Both the position numbers and the translations under genes were made by a program. A stretch of 64,000 nt of DNA from Streptomyces sp. NBC_00377 (lineage in GTDB: Bacteria; Actinomycetota; Actinomycetes; Streptomycetales; Streptomycetaceae). Below the pieces are notes generated by a model, which did no database searches, was not told the origin of the DNA, and saw nothing but the letters and a program-made list of their open reading frames with translations. Position 1 is the stretch's first letter; the number at the start of each line of letters is the position of its first letter. Of the stretch, positions 7,987 through 16,944 are shown one piece after another. Where the stretch lies: the NCBI RefSeq assembly GCF_036075115.1, contig NZ_CP107958.1:930001-994000 (forward strand), written 5' to 3'.

Positions 7987-10095
7987 TCAGCGGGCGTCGT
8001 CCAGCCGGAGCAGGACGGCGGTGTCGGGGCGGGGCAGGGAGACGGTGAGGATTCCCTCCGCCGCGTCCCACCGGGCGCCGGCACCGGACGGGCCGGAGTG
8101 GAGCACCTCCGGTACGAGGGGAACACCCCGCAGACGGGGCAGGGGGAGCGTGCGGCTCGCGCTGCCCGGTCCCCTGCGCCATACCGTCAGCAACGTGGCC
8201 CCCCGGCCCCGGAGCCCGTGCGCGATCCAGGCGTCCTCCCACGTCGGCAGCCCGAGCGGCCAGAAGGGGTGAGCGGTGGCGATCGACGGGCGGATGTCCT
8301 TGTACACGCGGATCGCCGAGCACACGAGGGCGAACTGTTCGTCGCTCATACGGTCGAGGAAGCCCGAGAGGTGGACGCGGCCGAGGAGCGCCCCGGTGAG
8401 TGTGAAGGCGATCCGGTCGAGGCTGTGATCCGGCTGCGGGTACGCCCACACCGCGGCCTGCTCGGGTGTCACGGCGGCCGCGGCCGAGGCGGCGATCGGC
8501 GGGTAGCGCAGCGGGTCCTGCTGGTCGCTGGTGGACTGGAGCTGCGCGACGGCCAGTTGTGCGTAGTCCATGCGCAGGCCGCCCGACCCGCAGTTCTCCA
8601 GGACGAGACGGGGGTGCCGGTCGAGGAGCGAGGCCATCCAGTCGAGGTGCGCACGGTGATGCCCGAGCAGTCCGGCACCCGGGCTTTCGTGGCCGTTCTC
8701 CGTGCCGGGGCCGATGTTGATGTTGTAGTCGAGCTTCAGGTAGCCGACGCCCCACTCGCCGACCAGCCGGTCCACGACCTCGTCGAGGTGGGCGCGGGCG
8801 GCCGGATGGCGCAGGTCCAGGTGGTGCCGGCCGTGCTCGGTGACACGCAGGCCGCCGCGCCGGAAGAACGCCTCCTCGGGCAGGGTGCGGGCCAGCGGGC
8901 TGCGGACGCCGACGACCTCGGGTTCGAGCCAGAGTCCCGGGGTCATGCCATGCCGTCGGATGGCGTCCAGGACCTCCTGGATGCCACCGGGGAAGCGGTG
9001 GGGGGCGGCCTCCCAGGCGCCGACGGAGTCCCACCAGCCCTGGGCGTCGTCGTCGTACCAGCCCGCGTCGACGACGAAGACCTCGGCGCCGGCCGCCCCC
9101 GCGGACTCGACGAGGGGCAGCAGCTTCTCCGTGGTCGGGTCACCCATGAGGGTGTTCATGTAGTCGTTGTAGATCACCGGCAGGGCGCGCAGGTCGGGGT
9201 GGTCGCGGCGGATGCTCCGGCGGTGGTCCGTGAGCACCCCGAAGGCCGCGTCCAGGCCGCCCGTCTCGGTCCGGACGAGCACGGCGGGCACGGTGGTGAA
9301 CTCCTGGCCGGGGGCGAGTGTGTGGTGCCACTGGTGGTGGGCGTCGTCGGGGCCGAACAGGGCCACATAGGCGGCGCCCTCGCGCTCACCGGTCTCGAAG
9401 CGCCAGCCGGCGCTGGACTCGATCTGCCACAGCCAGGCGCGGCCGCCCCGGTCGGTGAGGCCGGCCACCGGGAGGTGGCGGCCGGTCGACCAGCTTCCCT
9501 GGGAGTACCGTGCGAAACAGCCGCGGCCCTCGTGGCCGTGCGCGGACCGGCTCAGCGGGACGACCCGGTCACGGAAGGGGGCCTGTCGCCACCGGCATTC
9601 GGCGAGCCACTCGTTGTCCGCCCAGTGCAGGGTGAGGCCGTCCGGGGAGCCGTCTGCGCCGGTCATGCCACCGAGGGTCAGGGTGGTCACGCTCTCCAGC
9701 CGGATCGGTGCGCCGCCCTCATTGGCCAGCCGCACCCGGGCCCGCAGAAAGCCGGTCCCGGTATCCGCCGGGCCGGGGCCCGTCTCGAGTGTGACGTCGG
9801 CGGCGAGGCCGGTCACGGGGTCGGCCAGCCGGATCGTGGTCCGCTCCCCGCCCTTCTCCTGGACCGTCTCGTGGTCGCGGAGGGCCAGGCGGTCGCCGAT
9901 GGCCGTCTCGATGAAGCGTTCCCCCGACCACAGGCGCCCGTGGCCGGTGGCGGTGACCTCCACGAGGGGGACCAGGCGGGCCCAGTCCTGGTCGGGTCTG
10001 CCCAGCCGCACCGAACCGGTGGCGTCGACGAAGGCGTGCAGCCCGAGTTCCGGGCTCGACCAGATGCGGGACCTCTCCACTACGGCAGTGGTCAA
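7987..10095 (-). CDS. Alpha-galactosidase, glycoside hydrolase family 36
   Basis: About 702 residues with GH36 order: N-terminal beta-supersandwich, then a (beta/alpha)8 barrel with VFVVDAGWYDDD, WLEPEVV, the nucleophile Asp in YLKLDYN, and the acid/base Asp in STSDQQDP, followed by a C-terminal beta domain. It releases terminal alpha-galactose from melibiose/raffinose-type sugars. There is no signal peptide, so it is cytoplasmic. The TTG at 10095 is chosen because GGAAGGGGAAC lies at ideal spacing before it. A GTG at 10149 would add 18 residues but has no ribosome site. A LacI-like palindrome lies 144 bases upstream. Confidence 0.9.
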   Translation of the reverse strand: MTTAVVERSRIWSSPELGLHAFVDATGSVRLGRPDQDWARLVPLVEVTATGHGRLWSGERFIETAIGDRLALRDHETVQEKGGERTTIRLADPVTGLAADVTLETGPGPADTGTGFLRARVRLANEGGAPIRLESVTTLTLGGMTGADGSPDGLTLHWADNEWLAECRWRQAPFRDRVVPLSRSAHGHEGRGCFARYSQGSWSTGRHLPVAGLTDRGGRAWLWQIESSAGWRFETGEREGAAYVALFGPDDAHHQWHHTLAPGQEFTTVPAVLVRTETGGLDAAFGVLTDHRRSIRRDHPDLRALPVIYNDYMNTLMGDPTTEKLLPLVESAGAAGAEVFVVDAGWYDDDAQGWWDSVGAWEAAPHRFPGGIQEVLDAIRRHGMTPGLWLEPEVVGVRSPLARTLPEEAFFRRGGLRVTEHGRHHLDLRHPAARAHLDEVVDRLVGEWGVGYLKLDYNINIGPGTENGHESPGAGLLGHHRAHLDWMASLLDRHPRLVLENCGSGGLRMDYAQLAVAQLQSTSDQQDPLRYPPIAASAAAAVTPEQAAVWAYPQPDHSLDRIAFTLTGALLGRVHLSGFLDRMSDEQFALVCSAIRVYKDIRPSIATAHPFWPLGLPTWEDAWIAHGLRGRGATLLTVWRRGPGSASRTLPLPRLRGVPLVPEVLHSGPSGAGARWDAAEGILTVSLPRPDTAVLLRLDDAR

Positions 10096-10817
10096 CGAAA
10101 AGTTCCCCTTCCGGGACGGTTCGGCCGTGCGGTGATTCACGTCGCTCACGTCGTGCCGAACCGCGGATGCCGCTCGTCGGCGGTGGCGGGTACGGCAGCG
10201 CCGCCGGCCTCCGGCACCGGTGACGACCTCCCGACGAGTTGTGACCGCTCACAATCCTCGCACGCCGGCGATCGGCCGCACAATCTCGCCATGTCCTTGA
10301 GGCCGCCGCAACGCCCTGGGACCGGCCGGCGCCGCCGCCCCCGCCTCGTCCGGCAGGAACCGGGACGCCGGGGCGGGCCGGCGCCGGGTCCGGAGCGATC
10401 ACGGACGACAGCGCGCGGAGACGGCGACGCGCGGACAGGGCCCGCCCCTACGCGGATGGTGGGCGAGTCCTGTCCGCATGGTGTCGATTCTCCGGTCCGA
10501 GCCGGCGGTGGGCCCATGCGTGCGGGGGCGCCTGCCGTGGTGAACGGCGCACACCCCGTACGAGCGGCGCACACCCCGGACGCCCGGCGCGCCTTCGCGC
10601 CGCCCCGCGGGCCGGATCCGGACGCGTGACATGGTGCCCGCCGGGGAAGGCGCATCCCGGCGGGACGCCTCCGGGTGCCGCGCCGCGACCCGTCTGATCG
10701 CACACGCCGCGCGGAGAGCGATACTGGCCTTCGCACGTCGTCGTCACGTCGTCACCCGCCCTCACGAATGGACTCACGCACATCGCCGCGACCGTTCCGC
10801 CCACGACGCCCTCCACG
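10096..10817. other. Long intergenic region between divergent genes
   Basis: About 720 bases without a supportable gene. It contains the LacI-like palindrome at 10239-10254 and a small direct repeat of GGCGCACACCCCG near 10545-10580. The promoters of the alpha-galactosidase gene and of the gene at 10818 should lie here, but I cannot define them. Confidence 0.45.
10239..10254. promoter_or_regulatory. LacI-family operator-like palindrome upstream of alpha-galactosidase
   Basis: TTGTGACCGCTCACAA has perfect TTGTGA/TCACAA arms around a CG centre, almost identical to a symmetric lac operator. It lies 144 bases upstream of the alpha-galactosidase start. A LacI-type sugar repressor is the natural reader, but none is encoded in this window next to it. 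Confidence 0.5.
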
Positions 10818-11978
10818 GTGTGGCAGACCCGTGGCCGTCACACCGGCCCCACCGCGCCGGACGTCCTGCGCAAGCACCTTCAGGCACTCAAGGACGCCGG
10901 GAGCGTCCAGGACTTCATGGAGCTGCCCGACGCCGACACCCCCGAGGGGGAATCGGCCTTCGAAGCCCGGTGGCTGGTCGACGAGGAGGTCACCGTCCGC
11001 GCCCGGCTGCGGCTCGCCGAGTGGTCGGGCCCTGGCCAGGAGTGGACGCTGACGGCGGAGGCGGAGCGGCCGTGGGACCTGCGGTGGCCGTCGCCCGCCG
11101 CCATGTTCTGGCCCTGGGAGGCGGAGACCCCGTGGGGCCAGGAGACCGTCACCGGTGAGCGCTTCGTCGCCGCCAATCCGCTGCCGGCGGACGAGAAGGA
11201 GCTGCGGCGCTCACTGCGGGCCGCCCTGCGGGACACCTGGACCGTCCACCTCGTCGTCCATGAGGCCATGACGCCCGACGAGCGGGGCCGGCGGTCGCTG
11301 GTCCCGCTGCTGCCGCCCGGTCTGCACCACCGGGTCATCGAGCACCGCGCGGCCCCGCACCAGCTGCGCACCGTGAACTGGGCGCTCAAGGAGGCCGGGG
11401 TGGAGGTGCCGCGCGGCGGCGGGCTGGTGCTGCCCGGCGCTCCCGCTCCGGCCGGCTACGACGCCGCCGACTTCTCGGTGCGCAGCGTGTTCCTGGACGG
11501 CACGCACCCCACCGAGCTGCTGGACGCGGTACGGCGTTTCGCCGCCCTGACCGGGCCGCTGCCGGAGGGCGCCGATGCCGCGCTCACCGTGCTGCGGGAG
11601 GAGTGGCAGCTGCTGACCCTGGAGGAGGAGCTCGCGAGGGAACGCGAGCTCGTGGCGATGTACAAGGGGGCGCTGGAGGCGATGACGGAGTCCCGGGACC
11701 TGTACCGGGAGGCCGCCGAGCATGCCCACGAGGCGCTGGCCGCGTACCGGGAGGCGGCGGCCGAGGCCGGGGAGCCGCGGCAGGCGCCGGCCAGGAAGGG
11801 CGGATCGCCGTTCCAGCAGTGGGGCCGGACCCTGGAGCGCTTCAAGGAGACGACCAAGGGCCTGCGCCCGCCGGCACCGGCTCCCTCGACCGTTTCGCGC
11901 GAGTCGCCGGAACGGGACCGGGGCATCGGCACGACCGGCACGTCAGGCGACGAGGAACTCGAGGCGACCGACCGCTAG
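10818..11978 (+). CDS. Hypothetical protein with C-terminal coiled coil
   Basis: 386 residues, not assigned to a family I recognise. Residues 1-260 are a soluble, Trp-rich domain. Residues about 265-320 form a strongly charged heptad helix (REEWQLLTLEEELARERELVAMYK) likely to be a coiled coil. The last 60 are Pro/Ser/Glu-rich and disordered. There is no signal or membrane segment. The GTG at 10818 is the only start codon near the beginning of the frame's coding-like sequence; its ribosome site is poor, so the start is unsure. The conserved-looking opening (residues 1-30) and codon bias support a real gene. Confidence 0.65.
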   Translation: MWQTRGRHTGPTAPDVLRKHLQALKDAGSVQDFMELPDADTPEGESAFEARWLVDEEVTVRARLRLAEWSGPGQEWTLTAEAERPWDLRWPSPAAMFWPWEAETPWGQETVTGERFVAANPLPADEKELRRSLRAALRDTWTVHLVVHEAMTPDERGRRSLVPLLPPGLHHRVIEHRAAPHQLRTVNWALKEAGVEVPRGGGLVLPGAPAPAGYDAADFSVRSVFLDGTHPTELLDAVRRFAALTGPLPEGADAALTVLREEWQLLTLEEELARERELVAMYKGALEAMTESRDLYREAAEHAHEALAAYREAAAEAGEPRQAPARKGGSPFQQWGRTLERFKETTKGLRPPAPAPSTVSRESPERDRGIGTTGTSGDEELEATDR

Positions 11979-12089
11979 ACGGCCGGCGGGCATCCGCACC
12001 GAATTGCCCCGCGCCCGGATGTGTCATGTGCCCCGCACGGGATACGCGGTCCCCACGGCACCACGGACCGCCCCGGAAGGGACCAGGAC

Positions 12090-12650
12090 ATGGGCAGCGA
12101 GCACGGCCCCCGGTCGGCGCCCCACCGCTCCGGCACCACTCTGCGCGTCAACGGCAAGCCGCACACCCTGACCGTCGACCACCGGCGGGTGCTGCTGGAC
12201 GTACTGCGGGAGGACCTGGACCTCACCGGAGCCAAGAAGGGATGCGACCACGGTCAGTGCGGCGCGTGCACGGTCCTCGTCGACGGCCGGCGCGTCAACA
12301 GCTGTCTGCTGCTCGCCGTCGCCCTGGACGGCCGGGACGTCACGACCGTCGAGGGGCTGTCCGACGACGGCGAGGAGCCGCATCCGCTCCAGCGGGCGTT
12401 CCTGGAGCGCGACGCCTTCCAGTGCGGGTACTGCACGCCCGGACAGATCTGCTCGGCGGTCGGCGCGCTCGCCGAGGCCGCTGCGGGCCACCCCTCGCAC
12501 GTCACGGACCCTTCGGCGCCCTCGGGACAGCCCGTGGCACTGGACCGGGACGAGATCCGCGAGCGGCTGAGCGGCAATCTCTGCCGCTGCGGCGCCTATC
12601 CCCGCATCGTCGACGCGGTCGAGGACGTGACCGGAGCGGACCGCGCATGA
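12090..12650 (+). CDS. [2Fe-2S] subunit of a molybdenum hydroxylase (PaoA-like)
   Basis: 186 residues. The plant-ferredoxin-type cluster is bound by GCDHGQCGAC and the later Cys in NSCLL. The second, helical cluster is bound by CGYCTPGQ and CRCGAYPRI. It hands electrons from the molybdenum site to the FAD subunit. GGAAGGGACCAGGAC precedes the ATG at 12090. First gene of a three-gene operon whose next members encode the FAD and molybdopterin subunits. Unlike E. coli PaoA, I see no clear Tat signal, so the complex is probably cytoplasmic. Confidence 0.92.
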   Translation: MGSEHGPRSAPHRSGTTLRVNGKPHTLTVDHRRVLLDVLREDLDLTGAKKGCDHGQCGACTVLVDGRRVNSCLLLAVALDGRDVTTVEGLSDDGEEPHPLQRAFLERDAFQCGYCTPGQICSAVGALAEAAAGHPSHVTDPSAPSGQPVALDRDEIRERLSGNLCRCGAYPRIVDAVEDVTGADRA

Positions 12651-12701
12651 CCGGGCCGGTGGCCCGGCGCCACGATCCGCGCGACCGAAGGACGTGATCT
12701 G

Positions 12702-13697
12702 GTGGAATCCTTCGCCTACGTACGGGCCGGCAGTCTCGCGGAGGCCGCCGACGCCTTCGCCGCGCACCCGGGCGCACGCTATCTGGGCGGCGGCACCAAC
12801 CTCGTCGACCTGATGAAGCTCGGCGTGGAACGGCCGACCGCCCTGGTCGACGTCACCCGGCTCCCGCTGGAGGAGGTGACGGAGCTGCCGGACGGGTCGC
12901 TGCGGATCGGCGCCCTGGTGCGCAACAGCGACCTCGCGGCGCACCCGCGCGTGCGGGACCGCTACCCCGTTCTCTCCCAGGCGGTGCTGGCGGGCGCCTC
13001 GGGCCAGCTGCGCAACGCGGCCACGACCGGCGGGAATCTGCTCCAGCGCACCCGTTGCCCCTACTTCCAGGACGTCTCCAAACCCTGCAACAAACGGGAG
13101 CCGGACAGCGGCTGCGCCGCACGGGACGGCGTCCACCGCGACCATGCTGTCCTCGGGCACTCCGAACAGTGCATCGCCACCCACCCGTCCGACATGGCGG
13201 TCGCGCTGGCCGCGCTGGACGCCGAGGTCGAGCTGTACGGCACGGCGGGCGTGCGCAGGGTGCCGGCGGCCGGTTTCCACCGGCTGCCCGGGGCGGAGCC
13301 CGAGCGGGACACCGTGATCGAACCCGGCGAGATCGTCACCGCGGTCATGCTGCCGGCCGCGACGGCCGGTCTGCCGTCCGCGTACCGCAAGGCGCGCGAC
13401 CGGGCCTCGTACGCCTTCGCGCTCGCCTCCGTCGCCGTGGTGCTGGAGGTCGCCGACGGTGTCGTCGCGCACGCCGGGATCGCCTTCGGCGCGCTGGCAC
13501 ACCGCCCGTGGCGGGCCCGGCTGGCCGAGGAGGCGCTGCGGGGCGCGGCTCCGACCCGGGCGGCCTTCGCACACGCGGCCGAGCTGGAACTGGCCGCCGC
13601 CCGACCGCTGCGCGACAACGCCTACAAGGTGCCGCTGGCCCGCAACCTCGCCGTCGACGTCCTGACGCGGCTGGTGCCGCGGGAGGAGGATTCATGA
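12702..13697 (+). CDS. FAD-binding subunit of a molybdenum hydroxylase (PaoB-like, with extra Cys insert)
   Basis: 331 residues. FAD-binding signatures ARYLGGGTNLVDLMK and TTGGNLLQRTRCPYF are followed by an insert with four cysteines (CPYF, KPC, SGCAA, EQC), as in PaoB/YagS proteins that carry an additional [4Fe-4S] cluster. The insert separates this enzyme from ordinary xanthine dehydrogenase and points to an aldehyde oxidoreductase. GAAGGA precedes the GTG start by 8 bases. The stop overlaps the next start (ATGA), so the two are translationally coupled. Confidence 0.9.
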   Translation: MESFAYVRAGSLAEAADAFAAHPGARYLGGGTNLVDLMKLGVERPTALVDVTRLPLEEVTELPDGSLRIGALVRNSDLAAHPRVRDRYPVLSQAVLAGASGQLRNAATTGGNLLQRTRCPYFQDVSKPCNKREPDSGCAARDGVHRDHAVLGHSEQCIATHPSDMAVALAALDAEVELYGTAGVRRVPAAGFHRLPGAEPERDTVIEPGEIVTAVMLPAATAGLPSAYRKARDRASYAFALASVAVVLEVADGVVAHAGIAFGALAHRPWRARLAEEALRGAAPTRAAFAHAAELELAAARPLRDNAYKVPLARNLAVDVLTRLVPREEDS

Positions 13698-15796
13698 CCG
13701 CCGTGGGCGCTCCCGCCGAGCGCCGGGAGGGCCGGGAGAAGGTCTCCGGAACCGCCCGCTACGCCGCTGAACACCCCTTCCCCGGACGGCTGTTCGCCCG
13801 TCCCGTGCCGGCCGCGGTCGCCCGGGGCCGGGTGACCGGCATCGACGTCACGGCCGCGCTCGCGATGCCCGGCGTCGTCACCGTGCTCACCCATGAGAAC
13901 GCGCCGCGGCTCGCTGCCCCCGACGATGCGACCCTCGCCGTGCTCCAGGGCCCCGAGGTGCCGAACCGGGGCTGGTTCGTCGCCCTGGTGGTGGCCGACA
14001 GCCCGGAGGCCGCCCGCGCGGGCGCCGCCGCCGTACGGGTCGCCTGCGCCGAGGAGGCGCACGACGTCACGCTCACGGCCGCACACCCGCGGGCGTACCT
14101 CCCCGAGAAGGTCGCCGGCACCGAACCGGGAGTGCGTGAACAGGGCGACCCCGAAGGCGCGTTCGCCGGGGCGCAGATCCAGGTGGACGTGGGGTACCGA
14201 GTGCCGCCGCTGCACAACCACCCCATGGAACCGCACGCCAGCACCGCGCACTGGGACGGCGAACGGCTCGCCGTGCACACCTCCAGCCAGGGCACCACGG
14301 CCGTCCGCACCACGCTCGGCCGGCTGTTCGGGCTGCCGGAGGAGCGGATCACGGTCGTCGCCGAGCATGTCGGCGGCGGGTTCGGGTCCAAGGGCACGCC
14401 CCGGCCGGACGTCGTGCTCGCCGTGATGGCCGCACGGCACACCGGACGCCCGGTCACCGTGGTTTTCCCCCGCCGTCTGATGCCCACCTCCGTCGGCCAC
14501 CGGGCGCCCACCCTGCACCGGTTGCGCCTGGGCGCGGAGCCGGACGGCCGGCTGACGTCCTTGGTGCACGAGGTGACGACGTACTCCTCGCGGATCAAGG
14601 AGTACGTGGAGTACGCGGCGATGCCGGCCCGCGTCATGTACGCCGCCCCGCACCGCCGCAGCCTGCACCGCGTGGTCCGGCTCGACGTGCCGACGCCGTC
14701 CTGGATGCGGGCGCCCGGTGAGGCGTCGGGCATGTACGCCCTGGAGTCGGCGATGGACGAACTGGCCGAGGCGCTGGGCATGGACCCGGTCGAGGTGCGG
14801 ATCCGCAACGAGCCGGACACCGAGCCGGACAGTGGCAAACCGTTCAGCAGCCGGCACCTGGTCGAGTGCCTGCGGGAGGGCGCTCGCCGTTTCGGGTGGT
14901 CCGGCCGGGACCCCCGTCCCGGGACGCGCCCCCGGGGCCCGTTGCTGCTCGGGACGGGCGTGGCCGCCGCCACCTACCCCGTGCAGACGTACCCGTCGAG
15001 CGCTGCGGCGCGTGCCCTGCCGGACGGCTCCTATCTCGTCGAGGTGAACGCCGCGGACATCGGCACCGGCGCCCGCACGGTCCTCGCACAGATCGCGGCG
15101 GACGCGCTGGGCGTGCCCCTGGAGCGGGTGGGGATCCGGGTGGGCAGCAGTGATCTGCCGGCGGCCCCGCTGGCGGGCGGCTCCTCGGGCACCGCTTCCT
15201 GGGGCTGGGCGGTGCACGAGGCCTGCCTGCGGCTCGCCGCCCGGCTGGCGGAACGTCAGGGTCCGTTGCCGGACCGGGGAGTGGAGGTGCGAGCCGACAC
15301 GGAAGGGAAGGCCGACGCCGAAAGCCCCTTCGCACGGCACGCGTTCGGGGCGCACTTCGCGGAGGTCTCGGTGGACACGGTGACCGGAGAGGTGCGGGTG
15401 CGCCGGCTCCTCGGGGTGTACGCGGCGGGCCGCATCCTCAACCCCCGTACGGCACGCTCCCAGTTCGTCGGCGGCATGACCATGGGCCTGGGGATGGCGC
15501 TGACGGAGGGCAGCACAGTGGACGCCGCCTTCGGCGACTTCGCCGAGTCCGATCTCGCGTCGTACCACGTGCCCGCGCACGCCGACGTGCCGGACATCGA
15601 GGCGCACTGGATCGACGAGGACGATCCGCACCTCAACCCGCTCGGCGGCAAGGGGATCGGCGAGATCGGGATCGTGGGCACGGCGGCCGCCATCGGCAAC
15701 GCCGTGCACCACGCCACGGGCGTCCGCTTCCGCGAACCCCCCCTGACCCCCGACCGGGTGCTGACGGGCCTGCTCCGTACCCCCGGCGCCCGCTGA
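13694..15796 (+). CDS. Molybdopterin-binding catalytic subunit (PaoC/xanthine dehydrogenase family)
   Basis: 700 residues, in the size range of PaoC. The N-terminal aldehyde oxidase a/b-hammerhead domain (residues 10-120) is followed by cofactor-binding motifs VGGGFGSKG, MRAPGEASGMYALE and GGSSGTAS. The catalytic Glu lies in GGKGIGEIGIVGTAAAIGNAV near the C terminus. The family oxidises aldehydes or aromatic heterocycles with water as oxygen source; the substrate here is not predictable from sequence alone. The cofactor-insertion chaperone usually found next to such operons (XdhC/PaoD type) is not in this stretch. Confidence 0.92.
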   Translation: MTAVGAPAERREGREKVSGTARYAAEHPFPGRLFARPVPAAVARGRVTGIDVTAALAMPGVVTVLTHENAPRLAAPDDATLAVLQGPEVPNRGWFVALVVADSPEAARAGAAAVRVACAEEAHDVTLTAAHPRAYLPEKVAGTEPGVREQGDPEGAFAGAQIQVDVGYRVPPLHNHPMEPHASTAHWDGERLAVHTSSQGTTAVRTTLGRLFGLPEERITVVAEHVGGGFGSKGTPRPDVVLAVMAARHTGRPVTVVFPRRLMPTSVGHRAPTLHRLRLGAEPDGRLTSLVHEVTTYSSRIKEYVEYAAMPARVMYAAPHRRSLHRVVRLDVPTPSWMRAPGEASGMYALESAMDELAEALGMDPVEVRIRNEPDTEPDSGKPFSSRHLVECLREGARRFGWSGRDPRPGTRPRGPLLLGTGVAAATYPVQTYPSSAAARALPDGSYLVEVNAADIGTGARTVLAQIAADALGVPLERVGIRVGSSDLPAAPLAGGSSGTASWGWAVHEACLRLAARLAERQGPLPDRGVEVRADTEGKADAESPFARHAFGAHFAEVSVDTVTGEVRVRRLLGVYAAGRILNPRTARSQFVGGMTMGLGMALTEGSTVDAAFGDFAESDLASYHVPAHADVPDIEAHWIDEDDPHLNPLGGKGIGEIGIVGTAAAIGNAVHHATGVRFREPPLTPDRVLTGLLRTPGAR

Positions 15797-16226
15797 CGGC
15801 CGGCTGACCGACCGACCGGCTCCGGCCGCGCGGACGTCGGTCCGGGCCGTCACAGCGACGCGCGACCGCAGCGCGGATCACGCGGCCGGCGGACGGAAGG
15901 CCGGTGACAGAGCGTGCGGAGCGGGTGATCACGCTGTGCTCTCCGCGGGGTCGGGCTGTGCTCTCCATAAGGGTGCGGTCGCCCCCCGGGCGTCCCCCGA
16001 GATGCGACACGCGAGGTGACGCCGCCCGTGCCACGGACCGTCCGGAACACCGCGCCACCCGGACGTGGCAGCCGTCCGAACCGCGTCCGATGCGGTAATC
16101 CCGCCGGAAAGGGGAATCCGGAGGCCGAAAGCGGGGCAATCGACAGTCAGGGACCACGAGGCCGGGTCCGGCACAACTGAGACCGAGCAAGAGCAGACGT
16201 CGCGCGACGGACCACCGGGAGGGCCC
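15797..16226. other. Intergenic region with a phased 12-bp direct repeat
   Basis: No supported gene. GCTGTGCTCTCC occurs at 15933-15944 and 15955-15966, start-to-start spacing 22 bases, two helical turns, as expected for a dimeric regulator. The promoter of the small membrane protein gene at 16227 should lie further right. Confidence 0.4.
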
Positions 16227-16514
16227 GTGGATGCGCCAACCACGCTCGTCGTCGTCGCCGTAGTGGCGGCCGCGGCCCTGTTCGCCGTGGCCGCCGCGGT
16301 GCTGGTGCGTCTCGTCCGGGCCCGCCGGGGTCTGAGACGAGCAGGACTGCCCACCGGACCGCGCTGGATGTTCTGGGGGGCGGTCCTGTACTTCGTGCTG
16401 CCGACCGACCTGCTGCCGGACCCTGTCTACCTCGACGACATCGGCGTCCTTCTGCTGGCCCTGCGCTCAATGCGCCGCGCCCCCGAGAACACGCCCGAAC
16501 GCCTCTCCGACTGA
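16227..16514 (+). CDS. YkvA/DUF1232-like small membrane protein
   Basis: 95 residues. It starts with a membrane helix (TTLVVVAVVAAAALFAVAAA), a basic stretch, then the DUF1232 core: GAVLYFVLPTDLLPDPVYLDDIGVL, where the PxDLLPD...DD pattern is diagnostic. The function of the family is unknown. The GTG at 16227 follows GGGAGGG at short spacing; an upstream in-frame ATG at 16065 would add 54 hydrophilic residues before the helix and seems less likely. Confidence 0.75.
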   Translation: MDAPTTLVVVAVVAAAALFAVAAAVLVRLVRARRGLRRAGLPTGPRWMFWGAVLYFVLPTDLLPDPVYLDDIGVLLLALRSMRRAPENTPERLSD

Positions 16515-16736
16515 CCGTCCGAGAAGACGTTTTCCTCTCTGCTCGACCCGATCTTCCCTGCTCCGCGCCCTGATCGGCGCCCGACTCCGCGATGATCACG
16601 GAGAGTAAGGAAACCAACCACCCGTTCGATTCGTATAAGTGACTGAAGGACGCACCTATCCAGCACCAGCAGCGGGCCCGAGTGACGTCGCACAGCGGCA
16701 CCGCTTGATCGAGGCAGTACCGACGAGGGAGAGACG

Positions 16737-16928
16737 ATGCAACCGTTCACGCTCAACTACGCACGCCCTGCGGCAGAGTTGGAGTTCAGCACTCCGTACG
16801 CCTATGACCCCGGACTGCAGTTGAACGTAACTCTTGACGGCCGGATCGCCGCTCGTGACCACGCGCTGCTGAGAGAACTGGGGACGACGACCTCGACCGC
16901 GGGTTCCAAGACCCACTTCGACGACTGA
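16737..16928 (+). CDS. Graspetide (ATP-grasp RiPP) precursor peptide
   Basis: 63 residues. The leader carries the conserved block of ATP-grasp-target precursors, YAYDPGLQLNVTLDGRIAARD (residues 21-41; only its beginning and end should be read as motif: YDPxxQ and DGR). The putative core is residues 49-63, GTTTSTAGSKTHFDD: a cluster of hydroxyl donors (T50-T54, S57, T59) and K58, then acceptors D62 and D63. The partner enzyme next door would join Thr/Ser/Lys side chains to Asp carboxyls as macrolactones or macrolactams. GAGGGAGAG precedes the ATG. No cleavage site or protease is obvious. Confidence 0.85.
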   Translation: MQPFTLNYARPAAELEFSTPYAYDPGLQLNVTLDGRIAARDHALLRELGTTTSTAGSKTHFDD

Positions 16929-16944
16929 ACACGGGCCGACGAAA

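Noticed and set aside
7777..10629. 950-codon open frame on the plus strand opposite the alpha-galactosidase gene
   Set aside because: Shadow of the GH36 coding sequence, without ribosome site or recognisable domains.
10255..10760. Small open frames between the LacI-like site and the coiled-coil protein gene
   Set aside because: None has a ribosome site, and translations are Arg/Pro-rich without conserved character.
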